Shown piece by piece: positions 48,412 to 60,738 of a DNA stretch of 64,000 nt. A program made the position numbers and the translations under genes. The notes beneath the pieces are model-generated. The model had not been told where the DNA came from and did no database searches. It worked only from the letters and a program-made list of their open reading frames with translations. This DNA comes from Desarmillaria ectypa (taxonomy: Eukaryota; Basidiomycota; Agaricomycetes; Agaricales; Physalacriaceae). Positions within the stretch are counted from its first letter, which is position 1, and each line of letters opens with the position of its first letter. The stretch lies in NCBI GenBank assembly GCA_030407005.1, contig JAUDYN010000005.1, positions 3,596,001-3,660,000 on the forward strand, in the 5' to 3' direction.

Positions 48412-49940
48412 GAATCAAATCCATATTATTCCATACTTCCCCGACAAGACGGAATGCTGTCGTTACAACGCCCTAATCTTCATCGAATTTTTCAAATATT
48501 TTTCCGTGTGTCGCTACATGTATGCCTCATACATCATGCATCAAGACTCAACCTCGATATCCTGTACACCCCATTTGGCTATCAAACGGATCCATTGAAC
48601 GCACACGCTTAGTCCGCTTGCAGTAGTAGTCGTCGTCGCTGCACTGACCAGCGGTCCCTAAAAAGGAAACAACCAATGTTTTCCGCGCCGTTGCTACCAA
48701 GCCGTCCATATACTTTATAGTAGCATCGCAGAGTAAGTTTGTGTTACGATTATTGGTGGCTTATTTTTGATCAACTGCAGTGTTACTCAATAAGAATGAT
48801 CAAGGGCGGTGACGTGTCCGCTACCACCTGTAAGACGTCTCCAATTTTGCTCGATTGGGGCTTACGACCCTCCAATAGACTCCAATATAACGTTCAATGC
48901 TCTTTATGCAACGAGAGGTCTCCGAGAACAATGTGGGGAGAAACTTGAAGTCCTGGCCCCCAAGCAGCATCTTTTACAGAACCCCGACGCAAACTGAGCT
49001 GTTGTCTCAAGCTGCACCGAGGTTTGAAGGACTAGGAACACCCAGTGATCGCAGTCACGATTGAAAAATATTCTGATCTTTGGTGCAGTACCTTGCCGTG
49101 CGACGTCGTCTTGAAGCACTCTGCTCGTGCCCTGAAGGTATGCTTGCTCGTTTTTACGTTGTAAGTGTCGTTCAAATGCATTGATGTCAGCCTATCCCAA
49201 AAACCCTTTCCAAGGTCAGAGTCGCCTGATGTACGTCCGATTGGTTGCTTTCACAGGAATGTGCCAAAATTTTCATGAGCAGCTCTTGTGGCCAATCGAA
49301 AGGCGACCTATTTCTTAATGATTAGCTCTCATCAAAAGAACTGAATGCGACTGGCCTCTTTCTGTGAGTAAGTCATTGTACCTCGGAACTCCTCAATAAT
49401 AACATGAGGATGTAATTGGGCGGATCCGTCAGTCACAGAAGGGTGTGGGCGCCTATCGATTATTGACCGATAGCATACGAAGGCCGGAATCGAGGGTACA
49501 ACCAGGATACACCTGGGTCGTAGCCAACCCATCTCTCGAAATTCCTTTTCTATCTGGCCCAGATCTTTCGCATCCATTCAGTTGTCGAAGCTCTCCAACA
49601 CACACCATACGGTCATTACACGAATAGCTTTACAAACTCAGGCTTCGCACCCATTCTACATTTAAGCTCAAACCGTAACTTCTGAAACAACTTAGGGTAT
49701 TTGTATTCAAGGTCTGTCTATGAGTCTACTGTACGTTGGTCGTGCATTGAATGTTCCAGGTCTAGTCTGCGATGCATAAATCTCGGGTGAACGGCACTCT
49801 ATCAGAGTCACGAAGAGGCCGTCAGCGATAAACTTCCATGCTGGACCAAATAGGCGCCTCAAAGTCCTCGTGCATGTCCTTCCTTAATTATAAGTACCTT
49901 TTCTCAAGTCTGGTCCTATACCGCTCTCCCCATACCCCTC
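48412..49940. other. Intergenic stretch, no supported gene
   Basis: Only frames of 60-81 codons on both strands, without domains or splice support. The end is the promoter of the gene at 49941. Confidence 0.45.
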
Positions 49941-50838
49941 ATGATCACTATGTCGAACACCGACACCCCTAGCTCAGTTTTCTTCAAAGAAGAATATGAA
50001 GGCGAACAGCACGCAATGACACTCTCCGCCTGCATCTCCGTGTTGGTAGCGGCGCGCGAGACCGACAGGGTCAACGTTATCCGCTTGGAGCACATCAAGT
50101 ATACCACCAAGTGGCGCCACGAGACCATCCTTATCGAGCTCCAGGAAGTGGATCCTGACGTTGCAGTACTTCGGAAAGCTTATGCTCTCATCGATCGCGA
50201 TGCGGACCAGCGTCCTGCCAAGAAAACATACTTCTCTTCGTCATCACCCCCCTCCTCCGGCAAGGCTCGTGACGGTGTCAAACTGTCTCGGGATAAACGT
50301 TCATTCACCAGCTGCCCAGACCTATACGAAGTTCACCGACACATCGACTTTACCACGTATCCCTTGCCCTTCGTGAAACTCCTAGCCGCAGCCTCCATTG
50401 TGGCTGAAACCAAGCCCAAATACAATCCGATCTCTGCACAATGTTATTGGTATGCCGAGTCCATTTGGGATGTAATCATATTCCATCTTCAAAAAGTTTG
50501 GCCTGCCGGCTGGGAAAAAGCCATTGGTGGAAGCCGGGCAGAGCCAGTGCAAGCTCTTGCTCAGGCGATGTTTGCGATGTTTGAAGGAGCGTGGGCCAAA
50601 TTGGAAGCAGATATTAAGCAACGGCGGCAGGTCAGCTCACTCGTTGTCTTTATGTATGATTCATCACCTTTTATCGTGTTTGCACCAGGATCAAAGACGC
50701 AAAGAAAATAAAATCGCTTATATGGAGGGTATTTCAATAGAGCGCAAAGAGGCTGCACAAGAGAAGGAGGCTCTACAGCGTAAAAATGCTGCTCTCGAAG
50801 CCCGACTGAAGATGTTAGAAACCAAGCAAGGAAAATAG
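49941..50838 (+). CDS. Conserved agaricomycete protein of unknown function with C-terminal coiled coil
   Basis: Two exons, 49941-50630 and 50689-50838, joined in phase (…KQRRQ/DQRRKENKIAYME…). The N-terminal half holds RLEHIKYTTKWRHETILIEL and a Ser-rich linker. The middle holds LPFVKLLAAASIVAETKP and SAQCYWYAESIWDVIIFHLQ. The C-terminus is a clear coiled coil (ERKEAAQEKEALQRKNAALE and KMLETKQ). I recall the CYWYA motif pattern from a large uncharacterised mushroom family, often near repeats; no function is known. No signal or membrane segment. Confidence 0.68.
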
Positions 50839-52041
50839 TCAGCGTCAGAGAGGGAACAGTTCGCAGATGAGAATAACCGTTCTCCCCTCCCCCCCTGGCG
50901 CCCCCATTCTGAAGAAATGTTCCAGTTTCCGTTCCTCCTCACATTACTTACTCCGTTGGGGTGACGATCTTTCTTTATAGTGCCTAGTAATGCGCTTGAT
51001 TTCCTCCACCCGAGTCAATGTATCCGATATTTTTTCCTGTATATATACTGAATTCTACTTCCTTTCAATACAGTACTGAAGACTCAAATTCCAGTCTCTA
51101 TATTGTGGTATCATTGAAGTTCCGACGCGAATATCCTGCTGCTTGCCTGGGGGCAACAGCCATCACAGAATTTTCGACGTGCAATTGATAGGAATCGAGA
51201 AGCTCTCAGTGTCAAACACAGCTTCATCGCCTTGTACGGTTCAGGGAGCGGCAGTACGCAACACACTAGCTATACATACGTGTTAAAAGCGCGGATGTGC
51301 AAAGGTGAAGCATGGCTCCTTCACGCTTATATTCCTCCTTGTAACCGCACTGACCTGATGAACGTTAGGTAGCTTTGAAGTTGCGATTGACACCAAATAA
51401 TGTGAAACGCTCGTCGGCGAGATGATAATCTGCAATTGAAGCTCCAGCGTGTCGTCTGTACGGGAATCCATCATTATTAGTACTATCAGACATGCTGATT
51501 GGAAACTCGTAGGCATCTTGAACTTGGGTGACGCTAGCGCTTTAGGTCGGACGTCGTCTTCTGATGCATCGTTTCGCCCGATGATGTTTCAAACTTAGGA
51601 CTGTTACCTACTGTTACCTGGCGGGCTGTTAAGTATTTTCTCCCTTTCTCTCAAACAAGTCAGTCCCCGGGCCTAAAAGACCCCTAGAACTAACATAGCT
51701 TTCTTATCCAGGTTATACCTTTTGCTTGACGACCAAACATGTTACAAATTTCGCATCTTCAAGTCTGTCATGGTTGAGCCCTAGTCCACCTTCTCTTATG
51801 GGACGGGCTGTGCGGTTTTGATACTCCCGAATACGAATCATTGATGGGAGTGTGTACCACGCGTAGGCGTCTCCAACCACCATTTCAAGATCAACCGCAT
51901 GTATCTCGAATACGAAACACTTCAATTCTGCCAAATACCCGCGCATATCAAGTCGGCTCGTGAAGCCGCCTCATGACTATAAAGGCGCTCACAAAACGGT
52001 TTCATTTTCTCTACACCCTTCCTTTCCCATCTGCACCTTCA
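50839..52041. other. Intergenic stretch; TATA for GH76 gene near its end
   Basis: No supported gene. A TATAAAG element at 51978-51984 lies 58 nt before the GH76 ATG and is its likely core promoter. Confidence 0.45.
51978..51984 (+). promoter_or_regulatory. TATA box of GH76 gene
   Basis: TATAAAG 58 nt upstream of ATG 52042, in a spacing usual for basidiomycete core promoters. Confidence 0.5.
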
Positions 52042-53351
52042 ATGAAAGTCATTCTTTCCACGACACTCCTTCTCTCGGGCCCTGCCTTGGTCCGTGGCCT
52101 ATGCCAGAAGTATGTTGACGCCGCCACAACAGCTGCCACAAATCTGCAGTCTGGATACTTTTCGGGTGGAACGTATCCCTCCCAGCCCGTCTGGATTAGC
52201 GCAGTAGACGCCTGGCATCTTCAGCGACGTGAGTTTTTACTTTCGCTTCTTTTTGATCAAATCTTAAGTACATATGGTTCAGTCGATGGGTTAACGGGAG
52301 CGTCCACTTACTCCAGCGTCATCAACACTGTCTTTACCAATTACGAGAACGAACTTCAAAACGGAGGCTCTTACGACGATGTTCAATGGGTCTCGGTCGC
52401 GTACCTATTGGCCGGGAACATAGACATGGCGAAGAAATATTATGATATTGCCAGTACGGCGGTTGATAGTTCCTATTGTGGCGGTGGATGTACGTTATTT
52501 CTTGGAGTATCCAATGATTGAGCTGACACATCAAAAGTGTTTTGGAGCTCGGCAAGGGACTACAAAAATACCATCGTTAGTACCCAGACATCTATCACAT
52601 AGAGATATCTGACGAAACGCTACAGACCAACGAGCTTTATCTGGCCACCTCCGGTTACCTCTATGATGTAACTCAAGATACCCAATACTTGACGAATCTC
52701 AAGAACAGTACGTACGCTTCCTTTCCTCTCAACGCTGAGCGTACTCAAAACCACATTTACGTAGCATGGGAATGGTTCAGTACTTCGTCCCTGCGAGGCA
52801 GTAACGGACTGTACAATGATGGTCTCTCTAAAGACGGCCTTTGTGCCAATAACGGCCAGACCCAATGGACCTATAACCAGGGTGTCGTTCTTGCCGGTCT
52901 AGGTTTCCTGTATAAATGTATGTGGACCCTTTGTTCAAAACATCTTCGTTCCAGACCAACCTCTGTTCCAGATACCCACGACGAAAGTGCCATAAGCACG
53001 GCCTGGTCCATCATGGACGCGATCCTCGCCGATCTCGTCGATAACGGTGCCCTGCGTGAATCATGCGACAGCACCACCTCAACCACTTGTAACAACGACC
53101 AGGTCTCTTTCAAGGGGATTTTGGTCGAGTACATGGCGTGGTTCCTCAGCATTACCGGTCGCGATAATGGCACCAAGTACTCGGATTTCATTAAGCTCCA
53201 GGCTGATAAGGTGTTGCAGAACGCCGTTGGGACGGCGGGCTGGTACAGCAACCTCTGGTACGATTCCAACTCTAACGGTGCGGTTTCGACGGCAGCGTCA
53301 CAGGGTGCCGCACTTGGCGCATTTGTTGCTGCTGGAGCTCAGAGTTGCTGA
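52042..53351 (+). CDS. Secreted GH76 endo-1,6-alpha-mannanase
   Basis: Five exons from ATG 52042. The signal peptide reads MKVILSTTLLLSGPALVRG. Exon joins give WHLQR/LDGLTGASTYSSVIN, FWSSARDYKNTI/TNELYLATSG and a YK/YTHDESAIST junction. The catalytic pair of adjacent aspartates appears in SYDDVQWVSVAYL (about 52370-52410), as in GH76. Other family segments: NHIYVAWEWFSTSS, QWTYNQGVVLAGLGFLY, CNNDQVSFKGILVEYMAWF and the C-terminal ASQGAALGAFVAAG, with stop at 53349-53351. GH76 enzymes cleave alpha-1,6-mannan backbones or act on cell-wall and GPI-linked mannan (Dfg5/Dcw1). There is no GPI-type hydrophobic C-terminus, so the protein is probably secreted free. Looks complete. Confidence 0.88.
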
Positions 53352-53654
53352 AGGCTATGATATCTGTAATCGATGTAATCATCAGCCATTGTGATTCACT
53401 CGGTGTCAATTATCAAAAGTACAAAAGATCAATTGATTGATGCTAGTAAGACGCAAGCCCAAAAAAAGGAGGAAAAAGGCTAGTAGGTTCCCGGTTCCAT
53501 GCGATGATATATCTATCATGAAGGTGAAGGATAGACTTCGATTATGTGTTCAAACCAAGATGAACATTTTACCATTAACACTGTATAGGACAATGGGGGC
53601 GTTCAAAGGGAGGCACGATGCCCTTGATTGGCGACTCCTGAATTGGGAAGGCCT

Positions 53655-54331
53655 CTAGTTGAGAGTTGGGAAGACCAGAGGCGGCAGGTCGTCATTTTGG
53701 TTCATCAGATCGGTGGCTTCCGTCGCAGGAGAGTTGTTCGCGGTCAAAATCTGTGAGGAAGGCTGAGAGGAACCAGGAGACGAATGTGGGGAAAGGATCT
53801 GATCCGATGCTACTCGCGGGAAAAATGTGGTCCCATTAACGACACGGGAACCTGGGAAAGGTCGACGTTCGGCGGGCGTGTTGCACGCGCGAATTCGGGT
53901 CTCTTCCATAGCGCGGACTGACTGGGGGAAAAAGGTGGTACCATTCAGCTCGAACGCACCATCGGCAGCGCGGTCGTTGTGGATATAGTACGTGGTTCCG
54001 TTGCGCTCGAACGATGTGGAAGAAGGACGCAGCATCGCGGGGTGATAATAAAACTGAGGAATATAATATTGCTTTCCGGGTGGAGCTTGTGGCATTGGGA
54101 TAGGAGACGGTGCGACGTCGGAGTACGCGCTAGTGGGTATATAAGTAGGCGGGGGTACTGCATTGCACCGCTGTGGGTACCCCATGTACGCGTCTCGCGG
54201 GGTCAAGAGTGGAACGGGTTGCGCGTTGGATACAGGCGCGTCGTGAGATGCAAAGGTGCCTGCTGTGTAAGCTACGAAGGAAATGAACATAGACCGAGAA
54301 GCGAAGAACACAGAAACGTACAAGGGTCCAT
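53655..54331 (-). CDS. Orphan protein with NGTT repeats and a 10-nt first exon
   Basis: Minus strand. ATG 54331 opens a first exon of only 10 nt (MDP plus one base). A 50-nt intron (54272-54321) joins to SYTAGTFASHDAPVSN. The protein is Pro/Ser/Tyr-rich (PPPTYIPTSAYSDVAPSP, QYYIPQFYYHP). It has three copies of a repeat, ERNGTTYYI, ELNGTTFFP and VVNGTTFFP, spaced about 30-40 residues apart. It ends DLPPLVFPTLN. There is no signal peptide after this splice, so the N-G-T sequons may not be glycosylated. The longer unspliced frame (to 54383) is less likely. A minus-strand TATAAAA at 54436-54442 lies about 105 nt upstream. No family recognised. Confidence 0.6.
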
Positions 54332-55704
54332 TTCGGAAGCAGCGAATAGAGGAGTTAAACTTTAAGGCGACTTCAAGGAACAAGCTATAGCACTGGTGAA
54401 GATAAATTGAAGAGAAGAGCTGCAGAGGCGCCAGATTTTATAAGCCTTGGACAAGCTGCTTAATAATGGACAAAGGGCTTCGTCCTGAACAAAAACATAG
54501 CACAAGCCACCATGCTAAATCCTAATCTAGTTCAGCAGAGTCTATTGAAAGAACGCAATGCTTTGTCTTGGCTAGTCAAGACAACGAGTATGCTACCACT
54601 TGCGTGCTCTGTAAAAAGAATATCATAGCTCTACAATGGGTAGTCAAACATCTGTGCCACCTCGATGCCGCCGTCATTGTCTTGCTATGCAAAGCAAGGC
54701 GACATTAAGGATCTACTTCGAATTTAGCTCTCCATTGGTGTGGGTTTTTCGGGGGGAGGAAGGGGGTTATCATCGTCGCACAAGGATAAGACAACTAGTG
54801 TTCTATACTGTCGTCAATGATCGTAATCCTCCACGTGTCAGTTAAGCGCTAAACAGTGACTAGTCCTGTACGTGCAAACGCATCCCTCCCCCGTAGATGT
54901 GGCCGTCCAGTAAGGAGTTGAAAGTCCGTAGATTCATTGTCAGCCAAAGCTCCCAGATGGTGTCCCAACTAAATACAAGATAAGGGCCATCATGTGCTGG
55001 ACGAGTCAGGAACAGGCTTTGGCCGTGCTTGGTTCGGGCATTGTACAGGTTTTTCAAGTTCTACTGCGGGCTTGTTTCAAGTGCGTAAGCTCGGCTTGAG
55101 GGGTGTGTGAGTGGTTTAGCAAGTGGAGGGATGTTGTAGTGCCACATCTTGTATACTTGCGTCCGGCGTGCCCAAGTGGTACCGTGCCGTGTAATGATGA
55201 TGATGATGATGATGGAAAAGTGACAGGTCGCGTCCAATTGAAATTGCATTTAAATAACTGTAAATTTTACTTCTATTTTTTCTTCCTTCCCTTCCTCTCA
55301 ACCTCTTCCCACTGACGTTAAGTAGCTGCATGTCTATCACGCGGTTGTGAGTTCGTTGAAAGTCTGTTCCATACTGGTGTATATATCACCTGACGACTTG
55401 TACGTTCTGTTCAATTCTTCGTGCCCTGCAAGTTTTCCTATCTTCATTAATGTTTGCCGCTTTTTGGTTCCGTTGTTGTTCGTTTCTTCATCCAGCTGAT
55501 ATATGATTCTGTTAATAGCCTATCATTCATTATTCGATATACCATCTTCGACTAAAGGACGAACTAAAAATCATCCTCGACTACTATCCTTCACGCGACC
55601 GTCATTTTAACTTCACGCCACACTACATTGATACCCCCACGAACTTGAATGATGTCACAATCCCTCCTTGCAAGCGGGGAAGATCCTTTTCAGTATGTCT
55701 GGTC
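54332..55704. other. Intergenic stretch with a trinucleotide repeat
   Basis: No supported gene until the membrane-anchored ORF. A (TGA)n microsatellite lies at 55195-55214. The reading frame immediately upstream of 55705 (from about 55545, KDELKIILDYYPSRDRHF) looks coding and may be a 5' exon of the next gene. Confidence 0.4.
55195..55214 (+). repeat. (TGA)n microsatellite
   Basis: Six to seven uninterrupted TGA units in non-coding DNA. Confidence 0.8.
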
Positions 55705-56370
55705 ATGAAAGCGACTGCTGTGTTACTGACAACGTTTTTCAGTGTCTTATGTCTTCATTTCAACGTGCAAAAGATCATACCGGGATATTTATCCCCCGCC
55801 GACATGTCAGAGACGCTCGAATTTCCTGTCTTACATGATTCTCGCATGCCTACGCACGTCTTAGCCCTATTTCCCCCCTTCCACAACAATACTTCTAGTG
55901 CCCGACCGTTAATTGTGCCCGTCGACACTGACTTGTATAATCAAGGCTTTAGGGTCGACCTGATCCCTCTGCCACCACCGGGTTCGACCCGACCCGTTCC
56001 TCACCTCACTTCGCAGGGACTCTACGTTTCTATACCCCTCGTGCTCCCGCTCACGACGGTCCCGCACCCAGCGTCGATGTCTCTTCTTCTTCTCTTCGCG
56101 CTAGGGCTCGAAACGGGCATCAATGATCTCGCTTATCGCCTGCTACCAGTGTCTGTAGTGGAGGAATTTCCCAACGCGGCAGCAATGGCACAGGCCATGG
56201 TCTCTCTGAGCGAGGAGGAGTTCGAACAGAGGTTCCAGTTTAATATGGGCCTTTGGAAAAACGTCCTCGGACTGGGGGTCACGAACAACCGGGTCATCGA
56301 GGTCGTACGCTTGGCTTTTAATGTCACGGCTGAGGCAAGAAGATTAAGAAACCGGCTATTGAACGAATGA
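55705..56370 (+). CDS. Unrecognised protein with N-terminal signal/anchor
   Basis: The chosen ATG 55705 opens a hydrophobic segment (MKATAVLLTTFFSVLCLHFN) fit for a signal peptide or anchor. The rest is a folded-looking domain with FPPFHNNTS, PVDTDLYNQGFRVDLIPLPP and a second hydrophobic stretch ASMSLLLLFALGLETG. Next come VSVVEEFPNAAAMAQAMVSL and the C-terminus RQ/RR-rich LNE stop at 56370. The frame stays open to about 55545 without an ATG (DYYPSRDRHFNFTPHY, VTIPPCKRGRSFS), so an upstream exon is likely. A 50-nt GT-AG candidate at 55694-55743 breaks the frame and is rejected. No family recognised. Confidence 0.5.
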   Translation: MKATAVLLTTFFSVLCLHFNVQKIIPGYLSPADMSETLEFPVLHDSRMPTHVLALFPPFHNNTSSARPLIVPVDTDLYNQGFRVDLIPLPPPGSTRPVPHLTSQGLYVSIPLVLPLTTVPHPASMSLLLLFALGLETGINDLAYRLLPVSVVEEFPNAAAMAQAMVSLSEEEFEQRFQFNMGLWKNVLGLGVTNNRVIEVVRLAFNVTAEARRLRNRLLNE

Positions 56371-57445
56371 ATGAACGCTACATCTTGATAATATCACGAG
56401 CCTATCTCAAGCACTACTGAAGCCCATCACGGACATCCTTTTTCATCACCGTTCTTTCCCGTTACATCATCCCATATTATATCGTGCTCTTAATGCTTTC
56501 CTCGTGCTAGCTTTCAGCGTACCGTAATTACTTAATACCCTGCTAACGCTTTCTGATGATCGTCTCCCCACCCTTATAGTATATCCCGATTGACCCAATG
56601 TAGCCATACTTACCATTCGCCGTAATTCACTAATAGATTGTTTAAGTCTCTATGGTCTCTTGGAAAATCCTAGTACACCAGCATCAATAGGGTAGGGGTA
56701 ATGGAAGGTTTATCGTCTTTCGGGGTTCAATTTCCCCATGGTGCACTGACAAGCTGAAACAATTTTGTACATTTTTGTTTAATGCTACTGGAATACATCG
56801 GTGAGAGAGACCCTACTACTCTTCTTGCAGAAAGCGTCCGCGGAAGAGAAATATCGATGACCTTCCGGCGTCCTTGCAGCAGGTCGACTCAGAGCTTGGT
56901 GTAAGGGACAGCCTGAGGCTAGGTGGATAAGCTAAGAGGGCGGCACGTCTTATGTTCTATTCCATCTGGGGCACGAGTGCCATTGGGACACTACGCACAT
57001 CCCCTGCCGATGCATCATTCTTGAATGTGCTCGTGGCCAGGACATGCACATGCATATGGAAAGGAAGAGGGATATTTAGTGTGAGAAGGTAACATCTCTT
57101 CATCGTGCAAGGTGTTGGTCTACCCCAAAAGCTGCAAAAGATTGAATGCCTCCGTCTCTTCCCGCAGGCCTCAGGTGCTGTCAATGACTCTAACGCTATC
57201 CCGGAGCATAGTCTTCCAGACTCTGTCAATGGCAGAACCTTTTTTTGTCTTCAGACGCGCTACTTGCTGCTATCAGGCGCACGACATTAAAACGAAAAGA
57301 CTTGCCCTCTTAAAGGACATGGCGCGATGAGAGCCTTAAACCCGAGTCGGAGACGCTCAAAAAACTGAGGGGGGGTGGCAAGGGACACCAAGTACCTCAC
57401 GTTCCAAACAAACGTACTTGTACCAAGGCAAGTCTCGTTCACACC
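56371..57445. other. Intergenic stretch, no supported gene
   Basis: Short frames only. Part is likely the 3' UTR of the preceding gene. Confidence 0.45.
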
Positions 57446-57943
57446 ATGACCTACAACCATGATACTAACAACGCGATACTACCCAAGATACGAAAACGCT
57501 CTTCTGGAGGCAACAATGTCTTGATTTTCAAATTACACTCTTCACCTTGGCACGTCTTTCAGTTTTATAAGCGCAAAAATCTTGACGCTATGTTCTTTTT
57601 CCAAGACTGGGTACAGTACAAGGATAGAGAAGACATCAGAAGAGCGGGGAATTTTGGCACTGGAAGTTCACCGGCGGTTCCTCCTCCTGCGAATCTCTCC
57701 TCCCATAAAGCTCTCCATGAACTTTGGTGCAGTGTTTTAAAGAACACAGAATGGACATTCGAAGAACCAAAGGGCCGATTTCCGCATCCCCCAAAGAGAT
57801 TTTGTTTCACCTACGACCCGCCCTTGTTTTCCTCTCAAAGCAAAAAGCGGTCCTTACGCGTGGGCGACACCGAAAGTAACAGCGGGAAAAGAATGAGGGC
57901 ACTGATTGCCTCGATGGAGAAGTCGGTCAAACCGCTTTCGTAG
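57446..57943 (+). CDS. Small unrecognised protein, basic C-terminus
   Basis: A 165-codon single-exon frame starting MTYNHDTNNAILPKIRKR. It is polar and basic, with HPPKRFCFTYDPPLFSSQSK and a Ser/Lys-rich tail (GDTESNSGKRMRALIAS) resembling a nuclear localisation region. No domain recognised. The composition and start context are coding-like, and the opposite-strand frame (57565-57810) looks like a shadow. Confidence 0.42.
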   Translation: MTYNHDTNNAILPKIRKRSSGGNNVLIFKLHSSPWHVFQFYKRKNLDAMFFFQDWVQYKDREDIRRAGNFGTGSSPAVPPPANLSSHKALHELWCSVLKNTEWTFEEPKGRFPHPPKRFCFTYDPPLFSSQSKKRSLRVGDTESNSGKRMRALIASMEKSVKPLS

Positions 57944-59496
57944 AAGACGAAACGAAAACTAAACTCGCAAAGTACAACATGTCGCTATTGCACCTTCCTG
58001 CAGCAGTCCATTGGGCTATTAGAAGCCCAGTTCACACAGTGATATTTCAGGAGAGAACAGAATAGATGGTAATGGAAATGTGCTGAAATAGAGCTTCAAA
58101 ATTTGCAGTGAAATGCACACGTACAGACTCCAACGATGGAAGATCAAAGAGCGAAAACGCATGCGTCAAGATGTCAAATATCGCACTGGGTGAGTGGACC
58201 GGCGGGGAGTTCTGAACACTTGGAGTCTTGGTCAAATTCGATATTCGGCATCCAAAAAGGTGTTAGGTAACAACATGGACGATATGTCCACACCGTCCAC
58301 GATTCGGAGGGATGGTTGTTATGATGGATAGCGTCCTTATAGAAGGTGCATCGAGGGCATACCGCCATATTCGGCAGACCTGTAATTCCCAGAAAATGAA
58401 GAGACATCCATCCTGAATCTACCAAGACTGCCTCGTGTTGAAAACATGACAGAAGAGTCAAGGGAGAAACCCGAAAATGAACGGGCCGCTTTCGTAGAAA
58501 AGTATGACTACGCAACTGCCCTTCATCGAACTTCACACTGCTGTGATGCGCCGGTCTATTCATCTTTTACTCTTTATTACCGCTGATATACCTCATTGCA
58601 GCCTGGACCATGACAAGGTGAGAGACTTTTCTTTCAAAAAGGGAAGATCATTTTCCTAAAGGCTCGACGTTCCGCACTAGATATTGAAATTCGTACGTGC
58701 GCAGCTACCGTTGGTCTTTTACATATTTCTTTCAGATTGGAAATGTAGAGTGCGAGTCCTTGGCGTCCTTGGCATCCGCTCGAATATGTGACAATCGTGT
58801 TCATGAAGAGAGTTCATGCCCAAACCAGTCGACCTGTCAGGAGCAGAGCAGCGGTAATTACGGTTGAGCTCGATTAACTCATGCAATCGTGTTCGCAAAC
58901 CTTGCTCTGACTGTAATCCTGCCGGTGGGCCGGTCATGCATGAAGCATCCAAAGATCAGCTACTTCCTCGCTGCCCCAATCTCCGCATTCATGCTCACTA
59001 CATGATACCTTATGAAGAGTCGCCGGCGGTAAACAGAGTATTCAAGCGCGAGTATATCTTGCTCTTTTTTTGTATTGATGACCAAAACATCATTCTTCTA
59101 GAACACAGTTGAATGATTAACGACTTCGAACGGTGCTTATCCGTTCAGTGCCTTTCATATTCGAATGCTGTTAGGAGTTTCTTCCCATCTCGCATTTCCC
59201 GTTATTCCGGAAACAGCCTGCAAGTCAGGATTGGGATGTTTTCTCTCGCGTTTTTCGCTGTCACACCTTGTACCTCGCACATACACAGGAGATGGACCGA
59301 TAATTCCATCTGGCGAATCATGAGCCAAACATCTCGGTGTCTCAACGCGCTTCAATTTGGTCAGCTCTTTTTTCGATATCATGCCCGAATACATCTTACC
59401 GGACGGTGAATATGGTTCTCTTCTTGATTGCGGACCGGTCTAGTTAATACAACAGGGTGATTGCCTCCCTACTGCCAAGCCTGCATCTTACAAAGG
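57944..59496. other. Stretch with unassigned minus-strand ORF 58174-58563
   Basis: The minus-strand 129-codon frame at 58174-58563 contains AVCPRCTFYKDAIHHNNHP and YRPCCYL, a possible Cys/His site, but I could not join it to other exons or name a domain. Nothing else was recognised. Confidence 0.3.
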
Positions 59497-60738
59497 TTAT
59501 GCCGCGCTAGGAAAAGGAAGCCCCATATACACAGCATCGATGACTTCATGCATGGAAGCTGACTGGTAAGCATCTGTCACGATACAAGCCATCTTTCGTA
59601 GCTCAAATATCTGTGTATAGACCGGCCCTGCTCCTACGATCGCTATTAGTGAACCGCATGCAACATTGACTCGTTTCGACAAATATACGGTAATAGGTTG
59701 CAATGGCTTGACCGTCGATGGTCAATCGAGTGAACTTGTAGTCCTCAGCATTGAACCGGACTTCTACTATTGAGGTCTGATGCCTTCGCAGGATTTCCCC
59801 GGTCGTAACCTCCTTCGTGTATGCTTATTCATATGCCAAGGCCACATCCGTGTCTTCTGATTCGGACGCAGGCGTATGGGGTTTGCAGAAGTACTCATCG
59901 AGTCCAGGGTTGATGTATAGGGAGCCTATGCAGGGTTTCTCACCGTCTGCCGATCTAGAGGAATTACGTTGACTTATGGCTACCAAACTTAGCCATGATT
60001 CACCTTATATCTGATCTTTCCATGCCACGGTCAAGGTTGATCTTCTAGTCCCAACTTTTTGTCTTACCATTTATGACGCTTTCTTCCCCTCTCCGGCTTT
60101 CTCTGGCCGCCGCTTCATCGACTCCACTTTGTGCTCTTTCGGTCTGTCACTCACCGTCCCTTTCCTTTCAACGTCCGGACGGTTTTCCACACTAGTATTT
60201 TCCAATGGGCGTGCAAAGTCCGGACATGACGGGATGTGGTTGGTATACTAGGCGTTGACGCGATCTGAGAACGATCGCACACCATTCGCGCTGTGACCTG
60301 CGAAGAATGTCGTTGAAAGGAATTCAAAATTAGGGCAGTGTCTGAATCTTCATCAGCGTGTCCATCAGCGGTGTCAATAAACATTTTCAACCTCTTAGAC
60401 ATATATAGGGACCTGTTACCTGCCTTTGAGGAATTTCAACGTATGAAATGCGATTATACCCACCTACCGATGCAGGGATAATGACCGCTGAGGTCCGCAA
60501 TCGTCGAATTGGTCACACCTTCATATGAATGTGGTATGTTTGTGTATCCTGGTAACGATAACCGTGTGTACTCATTGTACGATCCTAGTTAGTCCTTAGC
60601 TGCAACAGTTCCGATCAACACCCGTGCCTTGATAAGCCTTGCACATATTACTTTGAGATACGGGTAATATGTTGTGGCGCTTCCGATAGCGATCAACGCC
60701 GTTCAACAGGCCTTGGGATAGAGCTGCTTCATAGTACT
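59497..60738 (-). CDS. Unrecognised multi-exon gene, partial reconstruction
   Basis: No long single frame exists, but successive minus-strand pieces join through GT-AG introns. They read: AALSQGLLNGVDRYRKRHNI (after an acceptor at 60739); SYNEYTRLSLPGYTNIPHSY and TIADLSGHYPC; FIDTADGHADEDSDTALILN; YTNHIPSCPDFARPLENTSV; then GEKPCIGSLYINPGLDEYFC; TGEILRRHQTSIVEVRFNAE, TRLTIDGQAIATYY; and, after an intron ending in ACTAATAG, IVGAGPVYTQIFELRKMACI to the stop at 59497. The intron near 59970-60100 and the one near 59830 are uncertain, and the 5' start lies upstream. I do not know the family. Confidence is limited because several joins are ambiguous. Confidence 0.4.

Noticed and set aside
55694..55743. 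Candidate 50-nt intron
   Set aside because: Removing it breaks the long open frame that follows; the hydrophobic N-terminus it would remove looks functional.
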